Of a stretch of 9,170 nt of DNA, positions 1 through 7,111 are shown piece by piece. Position numbers and translations under genes: made by a program. Below the pieces are notes generated by a model, which was given only the letters and a program-made list of their open reading frames with translations, made no database searches and was not told where the DNA came from. The DNA comes from JBFWQM01 sp050249455 (lineage in GTDB: Bacteria > Pseudomonadota > Alphaproteobacteria > MPNO01 > VGEU01): NCBI GenBank assembly GCA_050249455.1, contig JBFWQM010000218.1:1-9170 (forward strand). Reading direction: 5' to 3'. The first letter of the stretch is position 1, and each line of letters begins with the position of its first letter.

Positions 1-333
1 CGCTTCGTGAAGGACTTCATCGCCAAGTACGGCTACGAGCCGTCGAACTACTCGGCGCAGGCCTATGACCTGCTGCCGTGGCTCGACAGCGCGATCAAGG
101 AGGTCAAGGGCAACCTCAACGACAAGGACGGCATCCGCAACGCACTGCGCAAGGTCAACTACGCCTCGATCCGCGGGCCGTACAAGCTCAACGTGAACCA
201 CACCCCGATCCAAAACATCTACAAGATGGTCGTGGAGAAGGGCGCCGGCGGCAAGCCGACGATCGTCAGCCGGGGCGTCGTCTTCGAGAATCACAAGGAT
301 GCCTACTTCTCCGAATGCAGCATGAAGTGGTAA
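1..333 (+). CDS. ABC transporter substrate-binding protein, branched-chain/aromatic-acid type, C-terminal part
   Basis: The reading frame is open from base 1 and ends at TAA 331-333, so only the last 110 residues are visible; the start and any signal peptide lie outside the window. The visible part fits the end of type I periplasmic binding proteins of the Leu/Ile/Val (HAAT) family: a YSAQAYD helix, a DKDGIRNALRKV segment, a RGPYKLNVNHTPIQNIY strand region and an ending SECSMKW. The RGP-(F/Y)-x-(L/F)-N-x-NH-x-PIQ pattern is, as I recall, common in family members linked to aromatic acids rather than leucine, but this is only a hint. It would bind the substrate in the periplasm and deliver it to the permeases encoded directly downstream. 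A GTG at base 7 is an internal valine, not the start. The family is confident; the ligand is unknown. Confidence 0.9.
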   Translation, partial: RFVKDFIAKYGYEPSNYSAQAYDLLPWLDSAIKEVKGNLNDKDGIRNALRKVNYASIRGPYKLNVNHTPIQNIYKMVVEKGAGGKPTIVSRGVVFENHKDAYFSECSMKW

Positions 334-339
334 GGCATA

Positions 340-371
340 GGGGCGAGGCGGCGCCGCGCCCGCCTCGCCCC
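340..371 (+). terminator. Intercistronic GC-rich stem-loop between binding-protein and permease genes
   Basis: Bases 340-350 and 361-371 are a perfect 11-bp inverted repeat. A further G-C pair (351/360) makes a 12-bp stem with an 8-base loop. It begins 7 bases after the stop of the binding-protein gene and lacks a downstream T-run. It is therefore more likely an attenuator or a 3'-end mRNA stabiliser than a full intrinsic terminator. In many ABC importer operons such a structure lets the binding protein be made in excess over the membrane parts; applying that here is inference. Confidence 0.55.
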
Positions 372-397
372 GCCTGATCTCCCGCCACGCGGTCCGC

Positions 398-1321
398 ATG
401 ACGTTCCTGCTTCTCATCGAACAGACGCTGAACGGCCTCCAGTTCGGCGTCTTTCTCTTTCTGATCTCGGCCGGCCTGACGCTGGTGTTCGGGATCATGA
501 ACTTCGTCAACCTGGCGCACGGCTCGCTCTACATGATGGGCGCGTACTACGCCTTCGCGTTCAACGAGCTGACCGGTTCGTTCTATCTCGCCATGCTGCT
601 GATGATCCCCGCGGCGCTGGCGACCGGAATCGTGCTGGAGCTGGTGGCGCTGCGAACGCTCTACGACCGCGACCACCTCGACCAGGTGCTGGCGACGTTC
701 GGCCTGATCCTGTTCTTCAACGAGGTCGTGCGGCTGGTTTTCGGGCCGGAGAGCCAGCGCTTCGACATCCCCGACAGCCTGTCCGGGCAGGTCGAGTTCA
801 TCCCCGGCATCCCCTATCCCGAGTACCGGGTGGCGATCATCGCGGTCGGGCTGGTGGTGGCGGTGTTCCTCTATTTCCTGATCGCGCGGACGCGGGTCGG
901 CATGCTGGTGCGCGCCGGCGCGTCCAACCGGGCGATGGTGAGCGCGCTCGGCGTCAACGTGCGCCTGCTCTACACGCTGATCTTCGGCCTCGGCGCGGCG
1001 CTGGCGGGGATCGCCGGCGGAATGGCCGGGCCGCTCCTGACCGTGAGCCCCGGCATGGGCGAGGGCATGCTGATCCTCGCCTTCGTGGTCATCGTGATCG
1101 GCGGCATCGGCTCGATCCGCGGCGCGCTGGTGGCCTCCATCATCGTCGGCATCGTCGAGACGCTGGGCCGGTCCAGCCTGCCGATGTTCCTGCAGACGTT
1201 CCTGCCGACCAATGCGGCGCAGACCGCGGGCCCGGCGCTGGCGTCGATGCTGATCTACGTGGTGATGGCCGCCGTGCTGTTCTTCCGCCCGCAGGGGCTG
1301 TTCCCGGCGCGGACCGGCTAA
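398..1321 (+). CDS. livH: Branched-chain/aromatic-type ABC transporter permease (LivH family)
   Basis: This 307-residue integral membrane protein matches the LivH family in length (about 300 residues) and organisation. The N-terminal part runs through hydrophobic helices into the family hallmark FGIMNFVNLAHGSLYMMGAY (residues 31-50). Further membrane segments lie near residues 64-85, 97-115, 145-163, 191-215, 224-254 and 280-296. The loop RAGASNRAMVSALGVN (172-187) is the region expected to contact the ATPases. With the LivM-type protein it would form the inner-membrane channel for the imported ligand. The ATG at 398 places the first helix as expected. No strong Shine-Dalgarno sequence is visible upstream, and the gene follows a hairpin by 26 bases. 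The symbol names the family; the ligand may not be a branched-chain amino acid. Confidence 0.93.
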   Translation: MTFLLLIEQTLNGLQFGVFLFLISAGLTLVFGIMNFVNLAHGSLYMMGAYYAFAFNELTGSFYLAMLLMIPAALATGIVLELVALRTLYDRDHLDQVLATFGLILFFNEVVRLVFGPESQRFDIPDSLSGQVEFIPGIPYPEYRVAIIAVGLVVAVFLYFLIARTRVGMLVRAGASNRAMVSALGVNVRLLYTLIFGLGAALAGIAGGMAGPLLTVSPGMGEGMLILAFVVIVIGGIGSIRGALVASIIVGIVETLGRSSLPMFLQTFLPTNAAQTAGPALASMLIYVVMAAVLFFRPQGLFPARTG

Positions 1322-1324
1322 GCG

Positions 1325-2269
1325 ATGCGGCTTTCGACTCGCACGATCTTCCTGGCGATCGGCTTCCTGCTGCTCGCGCTGGTGCCGCCGATCGCCACCG
1401 CGCTCGACCAGCCGTTCTACCTGAGCCTGTTCGAGCGCATCATGATCTTCGCGATCGCCGCGGTGAGCCTGGACCTGATCCTGGGCTACGGCGGCATGGT
1501 CAGCTTCGGGCACGCCGCCTATCTCGGGCTCGGCGGCTACGCGGTGGCGATCAGCGCCCATTACGGCATCGCGAACGGATTCATCCAGTTTCCGATCGCG
1601 ATCCTGGGCTCGGCGCTCGTCGCCTGCCTGATCGGCGCGATCAGCCTGCGCACCAGCGGCATGTATTTCATCATGATCACCCTGGCGTTCACCCAGATGC
1701 TGTTCTTCCTGGGGGTGAGCCTGGAGGAGTACGGCGGCGACGACGGCATCAACACCGACCGGTCGGAGTTTGCGCGCCTGATCGACCTCTACGATCCATG
1801 GACGCTCTACTACTTCGTGTTCGCCTGGCTGGCGCTGATCGCGTTCCTGAGCTGGCGCCTCGTGAATTCGCGCTTCGGCATGGTGATCCGCGGCGCGCAT
1901 TCCAACGAGACCCGCATGCAGGCGATCGGCTTTCCGACCTACCGCTACAAGCTGGCCGCCTTCGCCATCGCCGGCGCGATGTGCGGTGTGGCGGGCGCGC
2001 TTCTGGCCAACGTCACCGAGTTCGTCACGCCGGAGTACATGCACTGGTTCCGCTCCGGCGAGATCATGGTGATGGTGCTGCTGGGCGGCATGGGCACCCT
2101 GTTCGGCCCGCTGTTCGGCGCGGTTGCGTTTCTCCTGATGGAGGAGATCCTCAAGGGCATCACGCAGCACTGGATGATCATCTTCGGCCCCCTGCTCGTT
2201 CTGCTGGTCATCTTCGCGCGCGGCGGGCTCTACGGCCTGCTGCCCGGCCGGAAGGACGGCGATGGCTGA
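1325..2269 (+). CDS. livM: Branched-chain/aromatic-type ABC transporter permease (LivM family)
   Basis: The product is a 314-residue membrane protein, partner of the LivH-type permease. The family signature is at residues 54-72: GYGGMVSFGHAAYLGLGGY. The cytoplasmic coupling segment RGAHSNETRMQAIG is at 189-202, followed by KLAAFAIAGAMCGVAGAL (209-226) and SGEIMVMVLLGGMGTLFGP (244-262), all typical of LivM. Hydrophobic helices occupy most of the rest. At 314 residues it matches the shorter LivM forms common in alphaproteobacteria; E. coli LivM is longer. The gene starts 3 bases after the livH-type stop and its end overlaps the next gene by 8 bases, so translation is probably coupled. Family assignment is firm, ligand unknown. 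Confidence 0.93.
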   Translation: MRLSTRTIFLAIGFLLLALVPPIATALDQPFYLSLFERIMIFAIAAVSLDLILGYGGMVSFGHAAYLGLGGYAVAISAHYGIANGFIQFPIAILGSALVACLIGAISLRTSGMYFIMITLAFTQMLFFLGVSLEEYGGDDGINTDRSEFARLIDLYDPWTLYYFVFAWLALIAFLSWRLVNSRFGMVIRGAHSNETRMQAIGFPTYRYKLAAFAIAGAMCGVAGALLANVTEFVTPEYMHWFRSGEIMVMVLLGGMGTLFGPLFGAVAFLLMEEILKGITQHWMIIFGPLLVLLVIFARGGLYGLLPGRKDGDG

Positions 2270-3026
2270 GCCGATCCTGCGGGTCGCCGGGCTGATCAAG
2301 CGGTTCGGCGGCATCCTGGCGACCGACTCGCTGGACCTCGACGTCGCGCCGGGCGAGGTGCACGCGGTGATCGGCCCCAACGGGGCGGGCAAGACGACGT
2401 TCATCGCGCAGCTGTCCGGCCAGCTCCGCCCCGACGCCGGCCGCATCCTGTTCGACGGCCACGACATCACCGGCCTGTCCGGGCCGGCGCGGTCGCACCG
2501 CGGCCTGGCGCGGTCGTTCCAGATCACCAGCGTGCTGCGCAACTTCTCGGCCCTGCAGAACGTGGCGCTCGCCATCCAGGCGCATGCCGGCCACAGCTTC
2601 CGGTTCTGGCGCCGCGCCGACCGCGACGAGGCGCTTCTCGCTCCGGCGCGCGCCATTCTGGACGACGTCGGCCTCGGCCCGCGCGCCGCGGTGCTGGCCG
2701 GCAACCTGGCGCACGGCGAGCAGCGCCAGCTTGAGATCGCGATGGCGTTGGCCACCGGGCCCAAGCTCCTGCTGCTCGACGAGCCGATGGCGGGCATGGG
2801 CGCCGAGGACTCCGAGCGCGTGACCGCCTTCCTGTCCGGCCTCAAGCGCCGCTACGCGATGGTGCTGGTGGAGCACGACATGGAGGCGGTGTTCGCGCTC
2901 GCCGACCGCATCACCGTCCTGGTCTACGGCCGCGCCATCGCCACCGGCGCGCCGGAGGCGATCCGCGCCAACGAGGAGGTGCTGGCCGCCTATCTCGGCG
3001 ACGACGTGCCGGAGGGGCTCGGCTGA
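2262..3026 (+). CDS. livG: ABC transporter ATP-binding protein (LivG family)
   Basis: This 254-residue cytoplasmic ATPase powers the importer. Visible motifs are Walker A GPNGAGKT (38-45), Q-loop Gln87 in RSFQITSV, the signature LAHGEQRQLEIA (149-160), Walker B LLLLDEP (169-175) with catalytic Glu174, and the switch histidine His205 in VLVEHDM. The signature has Ala in place of the Ser of LSGGQ, a variant I recall in other LivG proteins. The C-terminal tail ending AAYLGDD is typical of LivG (usually EAYLG). The start at 2262 lies inside the livM-type gene, and a GAAGGA Shine-Dalgarno sequence (2251-2256) sits 5 bases before it. The stop overlaps the next start by one base (TGATG), so the two ATPases are translationally coupled. 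Confidence 0.95.
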   Translation: MAEPILRVAGLIKRFGGILATDSLDLDVAPGEVHAVIGPNGAGKTTFIAQLSGQLRPDAGRILFDGHDITGLSGPARSHRGLARSFQITSVLRNFSALQNVALAIQAHAGHSFRFWRRADRDEALLAPARAILDDVGLGPRAAVLAGNLAHGEQRQLEIAMALATGPKLLLLDEPMAGMGAEDSERVTAFLSGLKRRYAMVLVEHDMEAVFALADRITVLVYGRAIATGAPEAIRANEEVLAAYLGDDVPEGLG

Positions 3027-3718
3027 TGCTGCGGGTGGAGGGCATCGCCAGCGCCTACGGCCAGAGCCAGGTGCTGTTCGGCCTGTCGCTGGAGGTGAAC
3101 CAGGGCGAGCTCGTTACCCTGCTCGGCCGCAACGGCGTCGGCAAGACCACCACCGTGCGCACGATCATGGGCCTGCTGCCGGCGCGCGAGGGGCGCATCT
3201 TGCTGGCGGATGCGCCGATCGAGAAGCTGCCGCCCTACCGCATCGCCCGCCTCGGCCTCGGCCTGGTGCCGGAGGGCCGCCAGGTCTTCCCCAACCTGAC
3301 CGTGCGCGAGAACCTGGTCGCGACCGCGGTAGCGCGCGACGGCGGCTGGACGCTCAAGCGCGTGCTCGACCTTTTCCCCGGCCTCGCCGCACGGTCGAGC
3401 AACATGGGCAACCAGCTCTCAGGCGGCGAGCAGCAGATGCTCGCGATCGGCCGCGCGCTGATGACCAACCCGCGGCTCCTGATCCTAGACGAGGCGACGG
3501 AGGGACTGGCGCCGCTGGTGCGTCGCGAGATCTGGCTGTGCCTGGCGCGGCTGAAGGCGGAGCGCCAGTCGATCCTGGTGATCGACAAGAACGTGGCCGC
3601 GCTCTGTCGCATCGCCGACCGCCACTACATCGTGGAGAAGGGCCGTACCGTGTGGACCGGCACCTCGGCCGCGCTGCAGGCCGACCACGACCTGCAAAGG
3701 CGCTATCTCGGCGTGTGA
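3026..3718 (+). CDS. livF: ABC transporter ATP-binding protein (LivF family)
   Basis: This is the second ATPase, 230 residues, a normal LivF length. Walker A GRNGVGKTT is at 34-42, Q-loop Gln86 in PEGRQVFPNLTV, the signature LSGGEQQ at 131-137, and Walker B LLILDEATEGLAP at 151-163 with Glu156. The position that is His in most ABC ATPases and Gln in E. coli LivF (VEQN) is Lys188 here, in VIDKN. The heterodimer with the LivG-type subunit would thus have one normal and one altered switch. DEAT replaces the more common DEPS after Walker B. GGAGGGG (3011-3017), inside the previous gene, is the likely ribosome-binding site for ATG 3026. The gene ends 28 bases before the next, with no terminator seen between them. 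Confidence 0.95.
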   Translation: MLRVEGIASAYGQSQVLFGLSLEVNQGELVTLLGRNGVGKTTTVRTIMGLLPAREGRILLADAPIEKLPPYRIARLGLGLVPEGRQVFPNLTVRENLVATAVARDGGWTLKRVLDLFPGLAARSSNMGNQLSGGEQQMLAIGRALMTNPRLLILDEATEGLAPLVRREIWLCLARLKAERQSILVIDKNVAALCRIADRHYIVEKGRTVWTGTSAALQADHDLQRRYLGV

Positions 3719-3735
3719 TACGCCTCTCCAGTCGA

Positions 3736-3740
3736 AAGGA
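3736..3740 (+). promoter_or_regulatory. Ribosome-binding site for the FAH-family gene
   Basis: AAGGA lies 6 bases before ATG 3747 and is the only Shine-Dalgarno-like sequence in the 28-base gap. It supports this start. Confidence 0.7.
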
Positions 3741-3746
3741 CCGCGC

Positions 3747-4598
3747 ATGAAGATCGTCACCTACAGCACCGGCGGACAGGCGAGCTACGGCGTGGTCGCC
3801 GGCGACGGCGTCGTCGATGCGAAGAAGCGCATGGGCGCGGCGTTCCCGACCGTGAAGTCGGTGCTGGCCGCCGGCGCGCTGGGCCAGGTCGCCGCGGCGG
3901 TCAAGGGCGCGGCGGCCGACCACAAGCTGGCCGACATCGCCTTCCTGCCGCCGGTGCCGGACCCGGACAAGATCATCTGCATCGGGCTCAACTACCGCAG
4001 CCACGTGCTGGAGGGCGGGCGCGACCTGCCGCAACACCCGATGATCTTCACCCGCTTCGCCAACGCCCAGGTCGGCCACGGCCAGCCGATGATCCGCTCC
4101 AAGGTCTCCGACAAGTTCGACTTCGAGGGCGAGATGGCGCTGGTGATCGGCAAGGCGTGCCGCCACGTGCCCGAATCCCAGGCGCTGTCGGTGATCGCCG
4201 GCTATTCCTGCTACAACGACGGCACCCACCGCGACTGGCAGCGTCACACCTCGCAGTTCACCCCGGGCAAGAACTTCAAGGATTCCGGCGCGTTCGGGCC
4301 GTGGCTGGTCACCGCCGACGAGATCCCCGACCCGTCGCGCCTGACCCTTCTCACCCGCCTGAACGGCGAGGAGATGCAGCGCGCCACCACCGACGACCTA
4401 CTGTTCAACGTGCCGCAGCTGATCGCCTACTGCTCCGGCTTCACCGAGCTGGTGCCGGGCGACGTGATCGTGACCGGAACCACCGGCGGCGTCGGCGTCT
4501 ACCGCACGCCGCCCGTGTTCATGAAGCCGGGCGACACGATCGAGGTCGACATCTCCTCCATCGGCGTCCTCAGGAACACGATCGCCGACGAGGCGTGA
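3747..4598 (+). CDS. Fumarylacetoacetate hydrolase (FAH) family protein
   Basis: The product is a 283-residue cytosolic enzyme of the FAH superfamily, which cleaves, hydrates, isomerises or decarboxylates oxo-acids using a divalent metal. The first 70 residues are the small N-terminal domain. The catalytic domain opens with CIGLNYRSHVLE (78-89), including the conserved His86. The metal-binding triad is visible as Glu127 and Glu129 in FDFEGEMALVIG and Asp158 in CYNDGTHRDWQ. GKNFKDSGAFGPWLVTADE (174-192) and VTGTTGGVG (242-250) are further family motifs; GTTGG replaces the usual GTPGG. Family relatives act in meta-cleavage aromatic pathways, homoprotocatechuate breakdown and ureidoglycolate lysis, and sequence alone does not decide between these. 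Its position just behind the importer genes suggests it acts on a product of the imported compound. Confidence 0.9.
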   Translation: MKIVTYSTGGQASYGVVAGDGVVDAKKRMGAAFPTVKSVLAAGALGQVAAAVKGAAADHKLADIAFLPPVPDPDKIICIGLNYRSHVLEGGRDLPQHPMIFTRFANAQVGHGQPMIRSKVSDKFDFEGEMALVIGKACRHVPESQALSVIAGYSCYNDGTHRDWQRHTSQFTPGKNFKDSGAFGPWLVTADEIPDPSRLTLLTRLNGEEMQRATTDDLLFNVPQLIAYCSGFTELVPGDVIVTGTTGGVGVYRTPPVFMKPGDTIEVDISSIGVLRNTIADEA

Positions 4599-4600
4599 GG

Positions 4601-4630
4601 TTGGCGGCGGGCGGGGCGCGGCGCTACAAT
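4601..4630 (+). promoter_or_regulatory. Candidate sigma-70-like promoter before the decarboxylase-like gene
   Basis: TTGGCG (4601-4606; 4 of 6 matches to TTGACA) and TACAAT (4625-4630; 5 of 6 to TATAAT) are separated by 18 bases. Transcription would start near 4637, leaving a short leader containing the ribosome-binding site. The sequence stands out in very GC-rich surroundings, in the 55-base gap after the FAH-family gene. The call is from sequence pattern only. Confidence 0.4.
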
Positions 4631-4643
4631 CCGCGCCTTTCCC

Positions 4644-4648
4644 GGGAG
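4644..4648 (+). promoter_or_regulatory. Ribosome-binding site for the decarboxylase-like gene
   Basis: GGGAG lies 5 bases before ATG 4654. It supports that ATG as the start, and so a protein without a signal peptide. Confidence 0.6.
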
Positions 4649-4653
4649 TCCCC

Positions 4654-5649
4654 ATGGCCGCCAAGATCACCATCAGCCTGACCTGCTGCGACTACGACCG
4701 CACCCGCGCCCTGTTCGACGGCCGGGTCGGCATCGAGGGCTGCGAGGTGGTCGCCGTGCCGCACGAGCCGGAGGAGGCGTTCCACCGCGCCTTCAAGTTC
4801 CAGGAATACGACGTCACGGAACTGTCGCTGTCGTCGCACACGCTGGTGACGGCGCGCGGCGAGAACCACTATGTCGGCGTGCCGGCGTTCGTGTCCCGGC
4901 TGTTCCGCCATTCGTCGATCTACATCCGCACCGACCGCGGCATCAAGACGCCGCAGGACCTGCGCGGCAAGACGGTCGGCACGCCGGAATACCAGATGAC
5001 CGCCGCCCTGTGGGTGCGCGGCATCCTGGAGGACGAGTACGGCGTGAAGCCGTCGGACGTGCACTGGCGCAACGGCGGGCTGGAGGAGGCCGGGCGCGAG
5101 GAGCGCGCGACGCTGAAGCTGCCGCCGGAGATCGACCTGAAGGCGATCCCGCACGACCGCACCCTGTCGGACATGCTGGAGAAAGGCGAGATCGACGCCG
5201 TCATCGCCGCCCGCGCGCCGTCGTGCTACGACCGCGGCGCGCCGCATGTCGACCGCCTGTTCCCCGACTACCCGGCGGTCGAGAAGGATTATTTCGGCCG
5301 CACCGGCATCTTCCCGATCATGCATCTGATCGGCGTGCGCAAGTCGATCGCCGAGAAGCACCCGTGGCTGCCGGTCAACGTGCTGAAGGCGTTCAACGCC
5401 GCCAAGGCGCTGTGCATGCACGAGAAGTCGGAGATCGGCCACCTGTTCACCACGCTGCCGTGGCCGATCGCGGCGTACAAGGAAGCGGTCAAGCTGATGG
5501 GCGAGGACTACTGGTCCTACGGCTTCGCGCCCAACCGCAAGACGCTCGACGCGCTGACCCGCTATTCGTTCGAGGGCGGCCTGTCGGCCAAGCGCGTGCA
5601 GCCGGAGGATCTATTCTGGCCGGCGACGCTCGACCTGACCAAGATCTGA
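4654..5649 (+). CDS. 4,5-dihydroxyphthalate decarboxylase-like protein (periplasmic-binding-protein fold)
   Basis: The 331-residue product resembles the Pht5-type 4,5-dihydroxyphthalate decarboxylase family, which shares the type II periplasmic-binding fold with NMT1/TauA-like proteins. Visible markers are the ISLTCCDYDRTRALFDG opening (7-23), FQEYDVTELSLSSH (49-62), YVGVPAFVSRLFRHSSIYI (73-91), the PQDLRGKTVGTPEYQMTAALW segment (100-120), GEIDAVIAARAPSCY (178-192), and a C-terminal stretch GEDYWSYGFAPNRKTLDAL (283-301) followed by PEDLFWP. There is no signal peptide or lipobox at the ATG supported by GGGAG, which favours a cytosolic enzyme over a transporter binding protein. The length agrees with Pht5 (about 330). 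Characterised members convert 4,5-dihydroxyphthalate to protocatechuate, but many family members lie outside phthalate loci. No phthalate dioxygenase is in the window, so the substrate remains open. Confidence 0.8.
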   Translation: MAAKITISLTCCDYDRTRALFDGRVGIEGCEVVAVPHEPEEAFHRAFKFQEYDVTELSLSSHTLVTARGENHYVGVPAFVSRLFRHSSIYIRTDRGIKTPQDLRGKTVGTPEYQMTAALWVRGILEDEYGVKPSDVHWRNGGLEEAGREERATLKLPPEIDLKAIPHDRTLSDMLEKGEIDAVIAARAPSCYDRGAPHVDRLFPDYPAVEKDYFGRTGIFPIMHLIGVRKSIAEKHPWLPVNVLKAFNAAKALCMHEKSEIGHLFTTLPWPIAAYKEAVKLMGEDYWSYGFAPNRKTLDALTRYSFEGGLSAKRVQPEDLFWPATLDLTKI

Positions 5650-5652
5650 GTT

Positions 5653-5657
5653 GGAGG
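5653..5657 (+). promoter_or_regulatory. Ribosome-binding site that fixes the aldehyde dehydrogenase start
   Basis: GGAGG lies 5 bases before ATG 5663. A TTG at 5651 would also open the frame, but it overlaps this site, so the ATG is the better start. Confidence 0.8.
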
Positions 5658-5662
5658 ACGAC

Positions 5663-7111
5663 ATGGCGACCGCGCTGAAGCACCTCGACCCGTGGATCAA
5701 CGGCCAGGCGGACACGGCCGCCGGCCGGCGCACCTACACCCACGTCTCGCCGGTCGACAACAAGCCGGCGGCGGAGATCGTCGATTCCGACGCCGCGGTG
5801 GTCGATGCCGCCGTGCAGTCGGCGCACGCCGCCTACCGCGCCAACCGCAAGCAGCCGATGGCGGTGCGCGCCGGCTGGCTCAACGCGGCGGCGAAGGAGA
5901 TCGACGCCGTGCGCGACGAGATCGTCGCCGTGCTGATGAGGGACATCGGCAAGCCGCGGAAGCCGGCGACGTTCGAGGCCACGCGCACCGCGCAGTTCCT
6001 GCGTTTCACCGCAAACGAGATGACCAGCATGGGCGGCGAGTCGCTGCCGCTCGACGTCATGGCGGCCGGCGCCGGCAAGTACGGCTTCACCCGACGCGTG
6101 CCCTACGGCGTGGTCGGCGCGATCACGCCGTTCAATGCCCCGGCGAACCTGTTCATCCAGAAGGTCGCGCCGGCGCTGGCGATGGGCAACGCCATCGTGG
6201 TCAAGCCGGCGCCGCAGGGCGTCGAGACCGCGCTGATCATCGCCCGCGCGTTCAAGAAGGCGGGCCTGCCCGACGGCATGCTCAACATCGTGCCCGGCAA
6301 CCGCGAGGCGGCCGCCGCGCTCGCCGCGCACAAGCTGGTCGACGTCGTCACCTTCACCGGCGGCACCCAGGCGGGCGAGGCGCTGGCGCGCGCCGCCGGC
6401 GCCAAGAAGTTCGTCGCCGAGATGGGCTCGAACGCCGCCAACCTGGTGTGCGCCGACGCCGACCTGGCGGATGCCGCCGCGCGCATCGCGGGCTCGGCGT
6501 TCGAGGCCTCGGGCCAGCAGTGCATCTCCGCCCAGCGCATCATCGTCGAGGGCGCGGTGCTCGACAAATTCCTCGAGCTGTTCGTCGCGGCGGCCAAGAA
6601 GCTCAAGGTCGGCCCGGTGGACGACGAGGACGTGGCGGTCGGCCCGATGGTGTCGATGGCCGCCGCCGACCGCGTGCAGGCGATGGTCGACGACGCGGTG
6701 AAGAAGGGCGCGCGGCTGGCGCTCGCGCCGACGCGCGACGGCGCGATCCTGGGCCCCGCCATTGTGGTCGATGCCAGCCCCGAGGCGCGGCTGATGCAGG
6801 AGGAGGCGTTCGGCCCGGTCGCGGTGGTGATCAAGGCCGGCGACCTCGACGACATGCTGCGAATCGCCAACTCGACCGAGTTCGGGCTGCAGGGCGCCTG
6901 CTTCACCGGCAGCCTCGCCACCGCGTTCCGGGTGTCGGAGGACCTCGACGTCGGGTCGCTGTGGATCAACGAGGGCAGCCGGTTCCGCATCGACACCTAC
7001 CCGTTCGGCGGCGTGCATTCCTCCGGCTTCGGCCGCGAGGGCGTGCGCTACGCGATGGAGGAGCTGTCGCAGCTCAAGTTCACCGGGATCCGCATCCCGG
7101 GCCGGCCCTGA
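5663..7111 (+). CDS. NAD(P)-dependent aldehyde dehydrogenase
   Basis: The 482-residue product has the normal length for the aldehyde dehydrogenase superfamily and would oxidise an aldehyde to its acid in the cytosol. Expected residues are all present: Asn158 in ITPFNAPAN, Lys181 in VVKPAPQ for cofactor binding, the FTGGTQAGE nucleotide-binding turn (231-239), general base Glu253 in VAEMGSNAANLV, the nucleophile Cys287 in SGQQCISAQR, and Glu381 in QEEAFGPV. Two motifs differ from the textbook form: EMGS replaces ELGG and TPFNAP replaces PWNFP. This points to a divergent subgroup rather than a classical betaine or acetaldehyde enzyme; the substrate cannot be told. The gene starts 13 bases after the decarboxylase-like gene, so the two are very likely co-transcribed. 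Its stop is shared with the start region of the DUF2877 gene. Confidence 0.93.
   Translation: MATALKHLDPWINGQADTAAGRRTYTHVSPVDNKPAAEIVDSDAAVVDAAVQSAHAAYRANRKQPMAVRAGWLNAAAKEIDAVRDEIVAVLMRDIGKPRKPATFEATRTAQFLRFTANEMTSMGGESLPLDVMAAGAGKYGFTRRVPYGVVGAITPFNAPANLFIQKVAPALAMGNAIVVKPAPQGVETALIIARAFKKAGLPDGMLNIVPGNREAAAALAAHKLVDVVTFTGGTQAGEALARAAGAKKFVAEMGSNAANLVCADADLADAAARIAGSAFEASGQQCISAQRIIVEGAVLDKFLELFVAAAKKLKVGPVDDEDVAVGPMVSMAAADRVQAMVDDAVKKGARLALAPTRDGAILGPAIVVDASPEARLMQEEAFGPVAVVIKAGDLDDMLRIANSTEFGLQGACFTGSLATAFRVSEDLDVGSLWINEGSRFRIDTYPFGGVHSSGFGREGVRYAMEELSQLKFTGIRIPGRP

Noticed and set aside
266..2845. Very long minus-strand open frame opposite the transporter genes
   Set aside because: Its translation is dominated by Arg, Ala, His, Gln and Asp with no domain pattern. 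It is the expected antisense by-product of GC-rich codons in the permease and ATPase genes, whose motifs are unmistakable.
5651..5662. TTG 5651 as start of the aldehyde dehydrogenase
   Set aside because: It overlaps the GGAGG ribosome-binding site, which is ideally placed for ATG 5663.
5692..7107. Upstream open extension of the DUF2877 frame, suggesting a fusion protein
   Set aside because: Before 7108 the translation is an Arg/Gly-rich shadow of the dehydrogenase gene. Only the part from about 7108 onward looks like protein.
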